Origin: an uncultured Clostridia bacterium
GTDB lineage: Bacteria; Bacillota; Clostridia; Christensenellales; Borkfalkiaceae
Assembly (NCBI GenBank): GCA_947624215.1
Contig: CANQJJ010000013.1
Span: forward strand, 1 to 39,781
DNA length: 39,781 bases
Direction: 5' to 3'
Both the position numbers and the translations under genes were made by a program. Under the pieces are notes generated by a model. The model made no database searches, was not told the DNA's origin, and worked only from the letters and a program-made list of their open reading frames with translations. Positions 15,967-23,914 of the stretch are shown here, one piece after another. Within the stretch, counting starts at the first letter, position 1. Every line of letters begins with the position of its first letter.

Positions 15967-17469
15967 TCAATCGCGGGAGCCGTAGAGGGCGTCGAATTGC
16001 TCCTGCGTGAGAAGCACGGTGCGGCGGTGTCTGCCGTCGAAGGGCGAGACGTAACCCATATCCTCCATCCACCCGATGGCTGTGGCGGCAACGGCATAGT
16101 CGAGTTTGCACTTGCTGTGGAGGAAGGCAATGGACACCTTCCCCTCCTTGACTGCCGCGGAGAGCGCCTTGATGAAGTCGGGGTCGACGGACCGCGTAAG
16201 AGGCTCGACGGGAAGCGCCCCATCCTCCGTATCCGCCAATTCGCGGATGCACCATTCCGTGCGCCGGTCTTCGTAATCCTCCTCGTTGGTCAGCCGGCAG
16301 ACGGCCTCGATGGCAGAGAGCACGGCGTGCAGTTCGGGGAGCACGTCCGTCGTCTCCCACCCCTGAAGATAGTCGTAGCGTGCGCGCAACAGCTCCAAAA
16401 GATGCGCGCGGCGGATCTCGGGGTCGGTCTGCACCAACCGCGCCAAGAGGTCCTGCGCGGCCGCCTCTCTTCGCTGTGCGTTGACAAGTGTGAGGTGCTC
16501 TCCGAGTTCGATGGCGACGATGCGGTCCATCGTCGCAAAGAGTTTCATGAGTACGGCAAGGGCGTCGATGTCGGCGTTGACCCTGATGCGAAGCTCCTCC
16601 CCCACCCGCTCTACGCCGTACCATGCGGTGATCGACTCGATGCGCTCATTCAGGCCATCCGTCAGGGCGGGGACCTCCGTGATGAGCATGGCGATGGCAT
16701 TGCCTTCGTCGGAGAGATAGACGCGGTCCTTCTCCCGGTAGAGGTGGAAGGTGATGGAAAAGCGCTCCAAGTCCGTATCGTACGGGATGATGAAGTACCC
16801 GCTTTCGCCCTTTTTTTGGATGACGCCCGCGATATCTTCGAACTTATTGGCGGCCGACACCATGAGCTCCTCCGCGTCGGCCTCGCGCAATTCGGGGCTC
16901 AAACCGTCGTCCCCGTCCTCTTCGTCGTGATCCCCGTCCTCTTCGTCGTGATCCCCGTCCTCTTCGTCGCTATCGTCGTCCCCGTCGTCCTCGTTGTCGC
17001 TGAAACGCAGCTTTTCGATCACCTCGGGGCGTTGACTCGCGATGTATCTGTGCAGGGCCTCGAAAGGATCGTCATCATCGTTGTCATCGTTGTCATCGTT
17101 GTCATCGTCTTCGTCGTCATCGTCGTCGCCGTCGTCCTCGTCCCCGAGATCGAGATTTTCTTTAAGTCCGTTCGGGGAAAAGGAGCCGAGCAGTCTCTCA
17201 TGGTCTATGCGGACCCTGCTCGGGGGGGCGGGGGCGGCCTCATCGACGCCCAAAAGGCAGCGGTACGTCACCCCGCCCCCATAGGCAAGAGCCTCCTCTT
17301 TCACGAGCAGCGTCACGGCGTTGCGGACCCTGTAATACCCCTCCCCCGTCGCCTTTTGCACGTCGGCGATGGTGAACTCGCGGGCCGTCTTGGCATATTC
17401 GAGCACCTTTTGAACAAAGGGATCGCGCGGAGGCGTGTATTTTCGAACAAAAAGATCGCTCCAACTCAT
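15967..17469 (-). CDS. Acidic-repeat protein with DUF1828-like region and FtsK-gamma-like winged helix
   Basis: 500 residues, start behind GAGGAGG. Residues 15-72 look like a winged helix (FTIADVQKATGEGYYRVRNA). Residues 109-134 and 157-188 are almost pure Asp/Glu, encoded by tandem 9-bp and 21-bp repeats. Residues 205-320 resemble DUF1828 (RFSITFHLYREKDRVYLSDE). Residues 428-500 match the FtsK/SpoIIIE gamma domain (VSIAFLHSKCKLDYAVAATA, then GWMEDMGYVSPFDG), which in FtsK reads oriented DNA motifs. There is no motor domain here; the VirD4-like ATPase is encoded 13 nt upstream. It is the last gene of the four-gene operon. I infer a DNA-recognition or adaptor role; no published family with this architecture comes to mind. 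Confidence 0.72.
   Translation of the reverse strand: MSWSDLFVRKYTPPRDPFVQKVLEYAKTAREFTIADVQKATGEGYYRVRNAVTLLVKEEALAYGGGVTYRCLLGVDEAAPAPPSRVRIDHERLLGSFSPNGLKENLDLGDEDDGDDDDDEDDDNDDNDDNDDDDPFEALHRYIASQRPEVIEKLRFSDNEDDGDDDSDEEDGDHDEEDGDHDEEDGDDGLSPELREADAEELMVSAANKFEDIAGVIQKKGESGYFIIPYDTDLERFSITFHLYREKDRVYLSDEGNAIAMLITEVPALTDGLNERIESITAWYGVERVGEELRIRVNADIDALAVLMKLFATMDRIVAIELGEHLTLVNAQRREAAAQDLLARLVQTDPEIRRAHLLELLRARYDYLQGWETTDVLPELHAVLSAIEAVCRLTNEEDYEDRRTEWCIRELADTEDGALPVEPLTRSVDPDFIKALSAAVKEGKVSIAFLHSKCKLDYAVAATAIGWMEDMGYVSPFDGRHRRTVLLTQEQFDALYGSRD
16917..16975. repeat. 21-bp tandem repeat encoding acidic tract
   Basis: CCCCGTCCTCTTCGTCGTGAT is repeated, with a final variant unit, and encodes repeated DEEDGDH on the minus strand. 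Copy number is likely to vary between strains. Confidence 0.7.
17074..17109. repeat. 9-bp tandem repeat encoding acidic tract
   Basis: TTGTCATCG is repeated in tandem and encodes an Asp/Asn run (DDNDDNDDN) on the minus strand, next to a pure Asp/Glu stretch encoded to the right. Confidence 0.7.
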
Positions 17470-17482
17470 CTTTTTTTCCTCC

Positions 17483-19186
17483 TCAATCGTCTTCCATCAT
17501 GTCCTTCATCTGTTTTTCGGAGAACTGATAGGTGTAGCGCGCCTCGAAGGGGTCCACGCGGCCGATGTATTGCTTTTCGTCGAGCAGGGGCAGCGCGTTG
17601 AACTCGGGGCAGAGATAGTAGCGTTCGAGCTTGGAGAACATGACATACCCGCAATTGGCCTCGGTGATGATGCACTCGCCTGCCGCAAAGTGCGCGAGCA
17701 TGCTCTTGGGCACGAGCGGGATGGTCTCGAGCTGGTAGGAATCCATCTCGGGGCCCTTTCCGTTGAGCACGGACGAGGGCGAAATGCGCGTGAACAGGCC
17801 GCATTCCTTGGAGAATTCCTCGAGCGTCTGGGGGTTGTTGGACCCGAAGAAGATGTGCATGTTGAGATTGTCGCGGATGATGGTGGCCACCGCGTCGCCG
17901 TAGACGCCGTTGAGCTGGGCATACGACTGCACGATGAGGATGAAGAAGATGTTCCTTCCCGCGCAGGCGGAGATGGTCGTCTCGAAATCCTTCATCGCGG
18001 GGAAATTGCCGAATTCGTCGAGGATGAAGTAGAACGGGATCTTGCGCTTGCCGTCGGGCTCGGTGTTGGCGTGCTCGATGAGGAGACGGTAGGCGTCCTG
18101 CACGAACAGGCTGATGACCTTGAAGTGCACTTTGAGCTCGTCGCGGTAGTCGATGAAGAGCGCCACGGGCTTCTCCCCCGTGAGGGTCTCCTTGAGGTCG
18201 AAGGAGTTGCAACTCGTGACGAGCCGCATCGCGCTCTCGCGGAAGATGGCCATCTTGGAGTTGAAGACGCTCGTGATGCACTGCCGCGTCGTCTGCGCAT
18301 GGACGGGGATGGTGGACTTGACGATCCTGTAAGCGCGGGAGGTCTTGGGGCGGGAGAAGAAGTAGCCGCTGTCGAAATCGCCGTCGGACTTGTTGAGCAG
18401 CGTCATGAGGGTGATGATCGTCGCAAAGGAGTATGTCTCTTCGGTGATGAGCGCCCTGCCCGAGCCCTCGATGAGCTCGGGGCGGCTGTCTTCGAGCATG
18501 GCCCAGAGGTAACCCTTCAAAAATTCCCGTCCGCTGTCCTCCCAATAGGGATCCTTGACGTCCACGGTGGGCGCGATCATCATGGCGATGTTGTCGATGT
18601 CGTTGCCGACCTCTTCGAGCATGATGTTGATGCGGCGGTCGATCTCGGCGTCGAGCACGGTCTGGTCTTCATAGATCGTGCCGCGGAACTCGTTGCGGAG
18701 CCCGTTCTCCGTCTCGACGACGTGGATCTCCTCATAGATATTGTAGATCGATTGATACTTGCGGAAGATGGGCGTGAGCGGGTTCCAGCACTCGGAGTGC
18801 GCGTAGTCGCGGAAGTTGAGCAGGAGCACGTCGTAGCCCATCTCTTTGAGCGTGGCGGCGGTGTGGCGGTAGATCTCGCCCTTGGGGTCGGAGATGATCA
18901 TGCTCCGCTTGTTCTTCGCCCGCGCAAAGGAGATGACGGTGGGAATGACGTAGGAAGTCGTCTTGCCGAGCCGCGTGGCCGCGATGACGCCGACGTGGTT
19001 CTCCTTCTCCGAATAGGTTTGCAGGAGCCTGCCGTTCACATAGCGGTTGGATTTGAGCACGCCCGTCACGTCGCGCTCGGGAAGCTCGTCGTACCAAACG
19101 CTGCCCGCAAACTCCTCGCCGAGGTCTTTATAGTGATAAAAGCGGGTATTTTCATAGCCCTGTAAGAGTTCATTCGTGGTCGTCAT
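17483..19186 (-). CDS. Soluble VirD4/TraG-like ATPase
   Basis: 567 residues of the VirD4/TraG (FtsK/HerA superfamily) type, hexameric ATPases that pump DNA or feed substrates to secretion channels. Walker A is AATRLGKTT (residues 69-77; the first Gly of the motif is Ala), followed by SMIISDPKGEIY, and Walker B is FYFILDEFGNFP near residue 390, then FILIVQSYAQL and NMHIFFGSNNPQT, the usual C-terminal TraG/TraD signatures. Conjugative coupling proteins normally begin with two membrane helices; none is visible here, so the protein is probably cytosolic. Its start overlaps the upstream gene by 17 nt, with GGAGG inside that gene. No relaxase or mating-pair genes lie beside it, which argues against ordinary conjugation. 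Confidence 0.85.
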   Translation of the reverse strand: MTTTNELLQGYENTRFYHYKDLGEEFAGSVWYDELPERDVTGVLKSNRYVNGRLLQTYSEKENHVGVIAATRLGKTTSYVIPTVISFARAKNKRSMIISDPKGEIYRHTAATLKEMGYDVLLLNFRDYAHSECWNPLTPIFRKYQSIYNIYEEIHVVETENGLRNEFRGTIYEDQTVLDAEIDRRINIMLEEVGNDIDNIAMMIAPTVDVKDPYWEDSGREFLKGYLWAMLEDSRPELIEGSGRALITEETYSFATIITLMTLLNKSDGDFDSGYFFSRPKTSRAYRIVKSTIPVHAQTTRQCITSVFNSKMAIFRESAMRLVTSCNSFDLKETLTGEKPVALFIDYRDELKVHFKVISLFVQDAYRLLIEHANTEPDGKRKIPFYFILDEFGNFPAMKDFETTISACAGRNIFFILIVQSYAQLNGVYGDAVATIIRDNLNMHIFFGSNNPQTLEEFSKECGLFTRISPSSVLNGKGPEMDSYQLETIPLVPKSMLAHFAAGECIITEANCGYVMFSKLERYYLCPEFNALPLLDEKQYIGRVDPFEARYTYQFSEKQMKDMMEDD

Positions 19187-20783
19187 GGATGCTACCTCCG
19201 AAGCCGTAAGTTCTCCGTGCGCCGACGCCTTTCAGGTAGGGGCGCATCAGTTCCTGCGTGAGCACGAGCTCGCGCGTGCGGTGTTCGCGGATGGCCGCGT
19301 CGCAAATGCGGTCGATGTTGTCGATGCCGTGGGCCGTGAGTTTCTCCGCGACCCCCTCTCCGAGCGTCAGCGTTTCGATGCCGTACAGCCTGCGCTTCTC
19401 CGCGAGGATGCGTTTGAGGAGCGCCGTCTTCTCGCGCACGGTGAGGTCGGCGATGCGGATGATGTCGCAATAGGGTTGCAATTTGTTGGCGTTCTCCCCG
19501 TCCGCAAAGCAGATGGGCAGGACGGCGGAGAGGTCGAGAGAGACGCCGGGGTGGTTGAGGCGGAATTTACTGCGCTTGTCGCTCTGCAAGAAATTCTTCA
19601 CGGTGTCGAAGGCCCTGTCGGCGATCTCCCCCTCAAAGCCGAGAAGGTAGATGTTGAAGGCGTCTTCATCGCAGCTGCGCACGAAGATGTTGTTCTTGGT
19701 GGGCTCGAAGTCATACTCCACGAGGTCGCTCACTTCGATGGGCTCGACGTGTCTGCCCGGGAAGCACTCCGCGATGACGGAGGCATAGAGATCGAGCATA
19801 TACCTGCTCCCCGAGACAAAGCAGAGCGGGCGGTAGCTCGGGACGGTGCAAAGGTCGGTGTTTCCCAGCGCCTTAATGACCCTCTCGCGCTCCTCGGCGT
19901 GGTCGGGACGGATGTCGGCAAGCGGCTCCGCGCAAAAATCTGCGGGGGCGGCGCCGAGTTTCAGGGGCAACGCACAGGCGTCGGCGAAGAGCTCCTTGTT
20001 GGGCAGGAGCACCAAGGCCTCCTTGTCGCGCTCGCAAAGGAGCTTAGAGTAGACGAGACGGGCATATTGCTTGTTGTAGACCTCGCGCTTGATGAGCCCC
20101 TGCCGAAAGGCCTTTTCAAGCAATTTATAGCTGTCGTATTTCCCCGCGGAAAAACTTCCGTAGATCTCCTTGACGCGTTCGAAGGCCATACCATGTCCGA
20201 CACGGGCCATACAGCTGTTCAATCTTTCGAGATATTGTTCGCGGTTTGAAGGATCGTAGTAAAGGGCGGCGAGAAGCCCCTCTTCGCTGTTCCAATCGGC
20301 GGCGCTTCTGATCTTCGTGAGGCCCGCTTCATCCTTGCCGAAGACGATCCCCTCGAGCTGGAGGATGCCGAGCGTCGTCAGGGCCGCGATGACCCCGTTC
20401 TCCGCCGCGAGCGCGATGTTCTCGCAGACGACGGACTTCACCTCCATGGCCTCGTTCATGAGATGATAGTTGAGCGCGGTGGTGAAGGCGCTGCCCTTGA
20501 GGTCGATGATGTCCTCCACCGCGGGGTCGGAAGAAGAGGTGCGCGCGTTCATGGCGAGATATTGTTTCATGCGCAGGTGCCGGTGGTATTCCTGCTCGCT
20601 GAAAATCGCCCCCACCTCCTCCCGCCGCGTGAGAGAAAAGAGCCGCGCGGCCTCGTCCTCCCCGAGGAGAAAGATCTTGGCATATGCCGAAAAGAGCGCC
20701 TGCTTGTCGTCATAGAATCTGCCGACGGTGTTTTCGGCGACGTAGTAACTTCTGAGCATCATTTCCGTGAGATGGTCAAACAT
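19170..20783 (-). CDS. Degenerate AAA+-like protein paired with ClpP
   Basis: 537 residues. The N-terminal 300 are mostly helical, with a Sel1/TPR-like patch around 115-190 (ALAAENGVIAALTTLGILQL). Residues 300-510 follow the order of a Lon/ClpX-type AAA+ domain: CFVSGSRYMLDLYASVIAEC where Walker A belongs but without GK[ST]; IYLLGFEGEI in the Walker B position; SLDLSAVLPICFADGEN as sensor-1 strand; then a lid-like segment IRIADLTVREKTALLKRILA. If this alignment is right, ATP hydrolysis is unlikely and the protein would be a scaffold or adaptor. It overlaps clpP by 8 nt and the VirD4-like gene by 17 nt. The family is not one I recognise; the AAA+ relation rests on pattern only. Confidence 0.6.
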   Translation of the reverse strand: MFDHLTEMMLRSYYVAENTVGRFYDDKQALFSAYAKIFLLGEDEAARLFSLTRREEVGAIFSEQEYHRHLRMKQYLAMNARTSSSDPAVEDIIDLKGSAFTTALNYHLMNEAMEVKSVVCENIALAAENGVIAALTTLGILQLEGIVFGKDEAGLTKIRSAADWNSEEGLLAALYYDPSNREQYLERLNSCMARVGHGMAFERVKEIYGSFSAGKYDSYKLLEKAFRQGLIKREVYNKQYARLVYSKLLCERDKEALVLLPNKELFADACALPLKLGAAPADFCAEPLADIRPDHAEERERVIKALGNTDLCTVPSYRPLCFVSGSRYMLDLYASVIAECFPGRHVEPIEVSDLVEYDFEPTKNNIFVRSCDEDAFNIYLLGFEGEIADRAFDTVKNFLQSDKRSKFRLNHPGVSLDLSAVLPICFADGENANKLQPYCDIIRIADLTVREKTALLKRILAEKRRLYGIETLTLGEGVAEKLTAHGIDNIDRICDAAIREHRTRELVLTQELMRPYLKGVGARRTYGFGGSIHDDHE

Positions 20784-21378
20784 TGTCGTTATCTCCTTTG
20801 GCCTTCGCCTTGTTCTTGCTCGGGATGACGCGGTCGATGAGCCCGTATGCCTTCGCGTCGGCGGCGCTCATGATGGTATCCCTGTCTGTGTCTTTTTTGA
20901 TCTTGCTGAGGGGCTGGCCGGCGTTCTCCGCCATGATTTTGTTGAGACGGGTGCGGATGCGCTCGATGTGGTTGGCGGCGATGATGATGTCGGACGCCTG
21001 CCCCTGTGCCCCGCCGAGGGGCTGGTGGATGAGGATCTCGCAGTTCTCCGTCGCGCTCCTGAGCCCGCGCGTCCCCGAGGAGAGCAGGAATGCCGCCATA
21101 CTTGCCGCCATGCCGAGCCCGACCGTTGCGATCTTGGCGTCGATGTAGTTCATCGTGTCGTAGATGGCGAGCCCGTCCGAGACGCTCCCCCCGGGGGAAT
21201 CGATCTGGATGGTGATGACGCGGTCTTCCACGGGCACTTCGTCGGTGCGGAACTTGTCGTCGAGGTATTGGAGCTGGCTTATAACGCGCTCCGCCGTCTC
21301 CGCCGTGATGGGTTCAAAGATGTTGATGGTGTTTCGTTTCAGTGAATAGCTCCACGAAAATTCTTCCTTGGATTGCAT
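20776..21378 (-). CDS. Atypical ClpP-family serine protease
   Basis: 200 residues with the ClpP fold signatures: ITIQIDSPGGSVSDGLAIYD (oxyanion loop), GLGMAASMAAFLLSSG with nucleophile Ser93, ILIHQPLGGAQGQASDI with His118, and DRDTIMSAADAKAYGLID with Asp167, so the catalytic triad is complete. The N-terminus (SYSLKRNTINIFEPI) differs from the housekeeping form and there is no propeptide. It heads the operon, behind GGAG, and overlaps the next gene by 8 nt. No ClpX, ClpA or ClpC lies beside it; its likely partners are the degenerate AAA+-like protein and the VirD4-like ATPase. It could be a specialised protease of that complex. Confidence 0.88.
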   Translation of the reverse strand: MQSKEEFSWSYSLKRNTINIFEPITAETAERVISQLQYLDDKFRTDEVPVEDRVITIQIDSPGGSVSDGLAIYDTMNYIDAKIATVGLGMAASMAAFLLSSGTRGLRSATENCEILIHQPLGGAQGQASDIIIAANHIERIRTRLNKIMAENAGQPLSKIKKDTDRDTIMSAADAKAYGLIDRVIPSKNKAKAKGDNDNV

Positions 21379-21430
21379 GGTCTTTTTCCTCTCCTTTTTT
21401 GATTTATCGTTTTTTTGTTTTAACGTTGAT

Positions 21431-21436
21431 ATTATA
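21431..21436 (-). promoter_or_regulatory. Likely -10 box of the clpP-virD4-like operon
   Basis: TATAAT on the minus strand, 52 nt before the clpP-like ATG. No good -35 box is found 16-18 nt upstream, where the preceding terminator lies, so it may need an activator or the genes may rely on read-through. Confidence 0.45.
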
Positions 21437-21450
21437 CTGCAATGCGCATA

Positions 21451-21480
21451 AAAAAAGGTTGACTTAGCAAGTAACCTTTT
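21451..21480 (-). terminator. Terminator of the 170-residue HTH gene
   Basis: AAAAGGTT and AACCTTTT pair across a 12-nt loop, and the minus strand continues in T (CCTTTTTTTATG). It separates the HTH gene from the clpP-like operon. Confidence 0.78.
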
Positions 21481-21507
21481 GCCAAGCCAACCTGAGCGGT
21501 TTCCGAT

Positions 21508-22020
21508 TCAGCCACGGTCGCGGGTGCGTTCTCCGATGAGCGGCGCCCCGAAGTAGTCGAGACAATAGTTGACGTCCCGGATACTGTAATGCTGTTCGCG
21601 GATGAAGAAGCCGATGATCCTATCGAGAAGATCTGTCGTTCCGAGGTGGAAGCCCGCCGCGTGGTAGAGCTCCTGCGCCTCTTCGCGGCTGCAATGCAAG
21701 CCGATGGCAAGCGCTGCGACCGTCTCTTTGGAGGGCTTGTGGTCCTGGCCAAAGTTCATGATACGTGAAAATGTGAATTTTGAAATGCCTGCTGCGCGGT
21801 AGACGGCGGAGTATTTTTCGATCCCCTTCCGCTCCATCAGGGCGAGAAGGCAGTTTCTGAAACCGTCTTGCGGATTGCCTGCGCTCGCCAGCGCCTCCTC
21901 TAAGGCGAACTTCTCCGTGAAGGGATCGTCTCCGCAATAGCCCATCTCAACGGGGAGGTGCAGATATTCTTCGAGTGAAAGGAGCAACGCCCGCTGCGCT
22001 GCCGTGGGTTTCTTTATCAT
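21508..22020 (-). CDS. Small XRE-like HTH regulator
   Basis: 170 residues behind GGAGGAGG. After a variable N-terminus (1-55) comes FRNCLLALMERKGIEKYSAV, then ISKFTFSRIMNFGQDHKPSK, then TVAALAIGLHCSREEAQELY, an HTH-like domain common in Bacillota in which the pattern KxxxSKIRxxxxYKPSK occupies the recognition region. The C-terminal FFIREQHYSIRDVNYCLDYF is the usual ending of that domain family. It has its own promoter and terminator and sits upstream of the clpP-like operon on the same strand, so it may regulate it; this is only inferred from position. Confidence 0.65.
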   Translation of the reverse strand: MIKKPTAAQRALLLSLEEYLHLPVEMGYCGDDPFTEKFALEEALASAGNPQDGFRNCLLALMERKGIEKYSAVYRAAGISKFTFSRIMNFGQDHKPSKETVAALAIGLHCSREEAQELYHAAGFHLGTTDLLDRIIGFFIREQHYSIRDVNYCLDYFGAPLIGERTRDRG

Positions 22021-22052
22021 GGTAACCTCCTCCGAAAATTTGTGCGTTTTTT

Positions 22053-22082
22053 ATTATAGCAGAGGGCACGGGAAAAAGTCAA
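22053..22082 (-). promoter_or_regulatory. Promoter of the HTH gene
   Basis: TTGACT (22082-22077), 18-nt spacer, TATAAT (22058-22053) on the minus strand, 32 nt before the ATG. Confidence 0.75.
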
Positions 22083-22151
22083 GGATTTGAATGAAAAAAA
22101 TTTTATAACTTTTCTACTTTCCCAAACTCCAAAAAAGCATCCCGAAAACGC

Positions 22152-22180
22152 TTGCTATTTTCACCGCGATGATGTAAAAT
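22152..22180 (+). promoter_or_regulatory. Promoter of tRNA-Arg
   Basis: TTGCTA (22152-22157), 17-nt spacer, TAAAAT (22175-22180). The tRNA begins 83 nt further on; a small CCCGTC/GACGGG hairpin lies in the leader. Confidence 0.6.
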
Positions 22181-22263
22181 AAAAATGCTCGGTGAAGTAC
22201 CCGCAGCAGCCCGCGAAGTATTCCCGTCGGACGGGGATCGGAAATTCTATAAGAAAATATCAC

Positions 22264-22338
22264 GCTTCCGTAGTTAAATGGATATAACAAGCCCCTCCTA
22301 AGGGCTAGTTATGGGTTCGATTCCCGTCGGGAGTACCA
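22264..22338 (+). tRNA. tRNA-Arg (anticodon CCT)
   Basis: 75 nt including encoded CCA. Acceptor GCTTCCG pairs with CGGGAGT (two G-U pairs); anticodon stem AGCCC/GGGCT around loop CTCCTAA gives anticodon CCT, reading AGG; T arm GGGTTCGATTCCC. All arms close. Confidence 0.95.
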
Positions 22339-22341
22339 CAA

Positions 22342-22370
22342 AAAACCGCAAGATGTTGCGGTTTTCTTTT
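22342..22370 (+). terminator. Terminator after tRNA-Arg
   Basis: AAAACCGCAA-GATG-TTGCGGTTTT followed by CTTTTTC, directly after the CCA end. Confidence 0.88.
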
Positions 22371-22440
22371 TCAGACACTATTGTTCAGCGCGGAGAGAGC
22401 CTTCTCCCGCGTGTCGGGAACATTAAAATCTTGTCTGCTA

Positions 22441-22469
22441 TTGACAAATCGTATCAATCATGATAAAAT
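22441..22469 (+). promoter_or_regulatory. Promoter of the AT-rich membrane-protein gene
   Basis: TTGACA (22441-22446), 17-nt spacer, TAAAAT (22464-22469), about 50 nt before the start codon. Confidence 0.78.
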
Positions 22470-22522
22470 CATGGTGCACAAAAGCATGAAAATGCAGCAC
22501 GGAATGCAGTAAGGAATTGATG

Positions 22523-22915
22523 ATGAAAATTATCCGATATTTCAAATTTGCACTTACACTGTTATTATTTGAATTGATGGTTGGAAAAATCGGTTACGAA
22601 TACGGCTATTCGCATAGCGGTTCGGTTTCTGGTATCGGTTGGTACTATGCACTAGCGCTCTATGCATTCGTATATTGTGGTATTTGTTTCCTGCAAGGTC
22701 GGAATGAAAGCGTTTTGGGCGTTGATATTTTTTCGACTGTTTATCTTGGTGTACCTTTTATTCTTGTCCTTGTATTTACGCTTTCTAATGAGGTGATAGA
22801 GCGTGAATTGCCTTTTGCTGTTGCATCGCTCATTGTATTCGGGGCAATATTTGTTTTAGAGTTAAGTATTCTGATATCGCAAATAAGAAAAAAGGTCAAA
22901 AAGTGCAAAGCGTGA
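22523..22915 (+). CDS. Small four-helix membrane protein, AT-rich
   Basis: 130 residues. Two ATG codons lie in tandem (22520, 22523); the second has better spacing from AAGGAA. Hydrophobic segments at about 8-25, 42-60, 72-90 and 97-120 suggest four membrane helices, ending in a basic tail (RKKVKKCKA). No family is recognised. The gene is clearly more AT-rich than its neighbours, which together with the adjacent tRNA-Arg suggests recent acquisition. Confidence 0.72.
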   Translation: MKIIRYFKFALTLLLFELMVGKIGYEYGYSHSGSVSGIGWYYALALYAFVYCGICFLQGRNESVLGVDIFSTVYLGVPFILVLVFTLSNEVIERELPFAVASLIVFGAIFVLELSILISQIRKKVKKCKA

Positions 22916-23085
22916 TTTTCCGTTTGCATATAGGGTATAAATCTCAATATCTTACTTTGAAGTAATCAAGCCAAGTCTTGAATTTGTCCTGTGCGGAAAG
23001 GCAGGTGTCGCGCAAATACCCACGCTCGCTTTTCCATTCCTTCAACCCGCGGTAGTAAAAGAGTTTTAACCCCTGTGGAGCAGCA

Positions 23086-23117
23086 AAAAAGGGACAGGCG
23101 AGCGGCTGTCCCTTTTT
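23086..23117. terminator. Bidirectional terminator
   Basis: AAAAAGGGACAG and CTGTCCCTTTTT form a perfect 12-bp stem with an 8-nt loop; runs of T follow on either strand. It ends the membrane-protein gene at 23187 and stops transcription from the left. Confidence 0.87.
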
Positions 23118-23186
23118 GAATGGTTTGAAAGTGTTATGGAGAGCCATATCTCGGACATGGGTGCCTCATTTGCGGTCTGACGCCCT

Positions 23187-23846
23187 TTAATGACCACGGT
23201 GTTTGAGGTAGCGCAGGCCCCTGAATGCCATGTATGTACCGAGCGCAAGGATGAGCGCGCCCGCGATCCCGCCCGTCACCGCATTGAAGGTCGGTGGATA
23301 GATGGTACCGTCGGGGAAGGTCTGCAGCATGGCCGCCTGCAAGGCCACGACCGAGACGAGCGCGTCGGCAATGTTGATGTTCCTCAGCGCCCGCACCGTG
23401 AGGTCTTCATATTTCTGCGCTTTGAGGAAATTCATGATACCGAATACCATCTTGATCGTCGCATAGAGGGCCGCGACGTAGATCGTGAGCCCCGCATAGG
23501 CATGGTAATAATTCTTCACGACGGTGAGGGCCAAGATCCCCGAGAAAACAAAACTCAAAAGACAGAGCAGGATGCCCGCCGCGAGATACCCCTTCGCATC
23601 GCGCAACGCACGCTCCCTCGCCTTCTCCCGTTTCTGCCTCCCCCGCATGCGCGAAATGAGCAGAGCGCCGCGCATCAAAATGAGCACGCCGTAGTAGGCG
23701 GCAAGCGTCGTATACCACACCGAGAAGGAGAGCGCCGCGAGAATGCAATAATACGCCGCCATGAGGGCGCTCGTGAACGATGAGCCCATGGCAAACAAAA
23801 TCGTGCGGCGCACATAATCCTCTCTCAGCCATTTGATAAGTCTCAT
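23187..23846 (-). CDS. Six-helix membrane protein of unknown function
   Basis: 219 residues with hydrophobic segments near 15-38, 40-62, 87-110, 115-137, 157-175 and 190-208, and a basic loop between the second and third (RMRGRQKREKARERALRDAK). No family is recognised. It follows the Ca2+-ATPase gene by 68 nt on the same strand and ends before a strong terminator, so the two may be co-transcribed. The ATG at 23846 is right after an in-frame stop and its AGGAAGGAG lies unusually far upstream, so a later Met (residue 20) is possible. Confidence 0.72.
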   Translation of the reverse strand: MRLIKWLREDYVRRTILFAMGSSFTSALMAAYYCILAALSFSVWYTTLAAYYGVLILMRGALLISRMRGRQKREKARERALRDAKGYLAAGILLCLLSFVFSGILALTVVKNYYHAYAGLTIYVAALYATIKMVFGIMNFLKAQKYEDLTVRALRNINIADALVSVVALQAAMLQTFPDGTIYPPTFNAVTGGIAGALILALGTYMAFRGLRYLKHRGH

Positions 23847-23914
23847 TCAGCCAACCGCGGATCCGCTCTCCTTCCTGTTTTTTCCCGCCCCGGCCGGGGC
23901 ACCCTTTTGTTGGT

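Noticed and set aside
16917..17109. CRISPR-like repeats
   Set aside because: The 9-bp and 21-bp units are direct tandem repeats without spacers and encode acidic tracts in an open frame.
15835..19165. Two long plus-strand open frames (588 and 576 codons)
   Set aside because: They lie antisense to the FtsK-gamma/DUF1828 and VirD4-like genes and show no domain signature or ribosome site.
17483..19186. Conjugative coupling protein of an ICE
   Set aside because: No membrane anchor, relaxase, VirB4-like or other mating-pore gene is adjacent; the neighbours are ClpP and unknown proteins, and the mobile element at 29.7 kb is a separate unit.
22944..23147. 67-codon minus-strand ORF
   Set aside because: Its N-terminal half is the 12-bp terminator hairpin at 23086-23117. 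The remainder (LKLFYYRGLKEWKSERGYLR, KFKTWLDYFKV) looks protein-like and may be a gene remnant, but there is no start or ribosome site for it.
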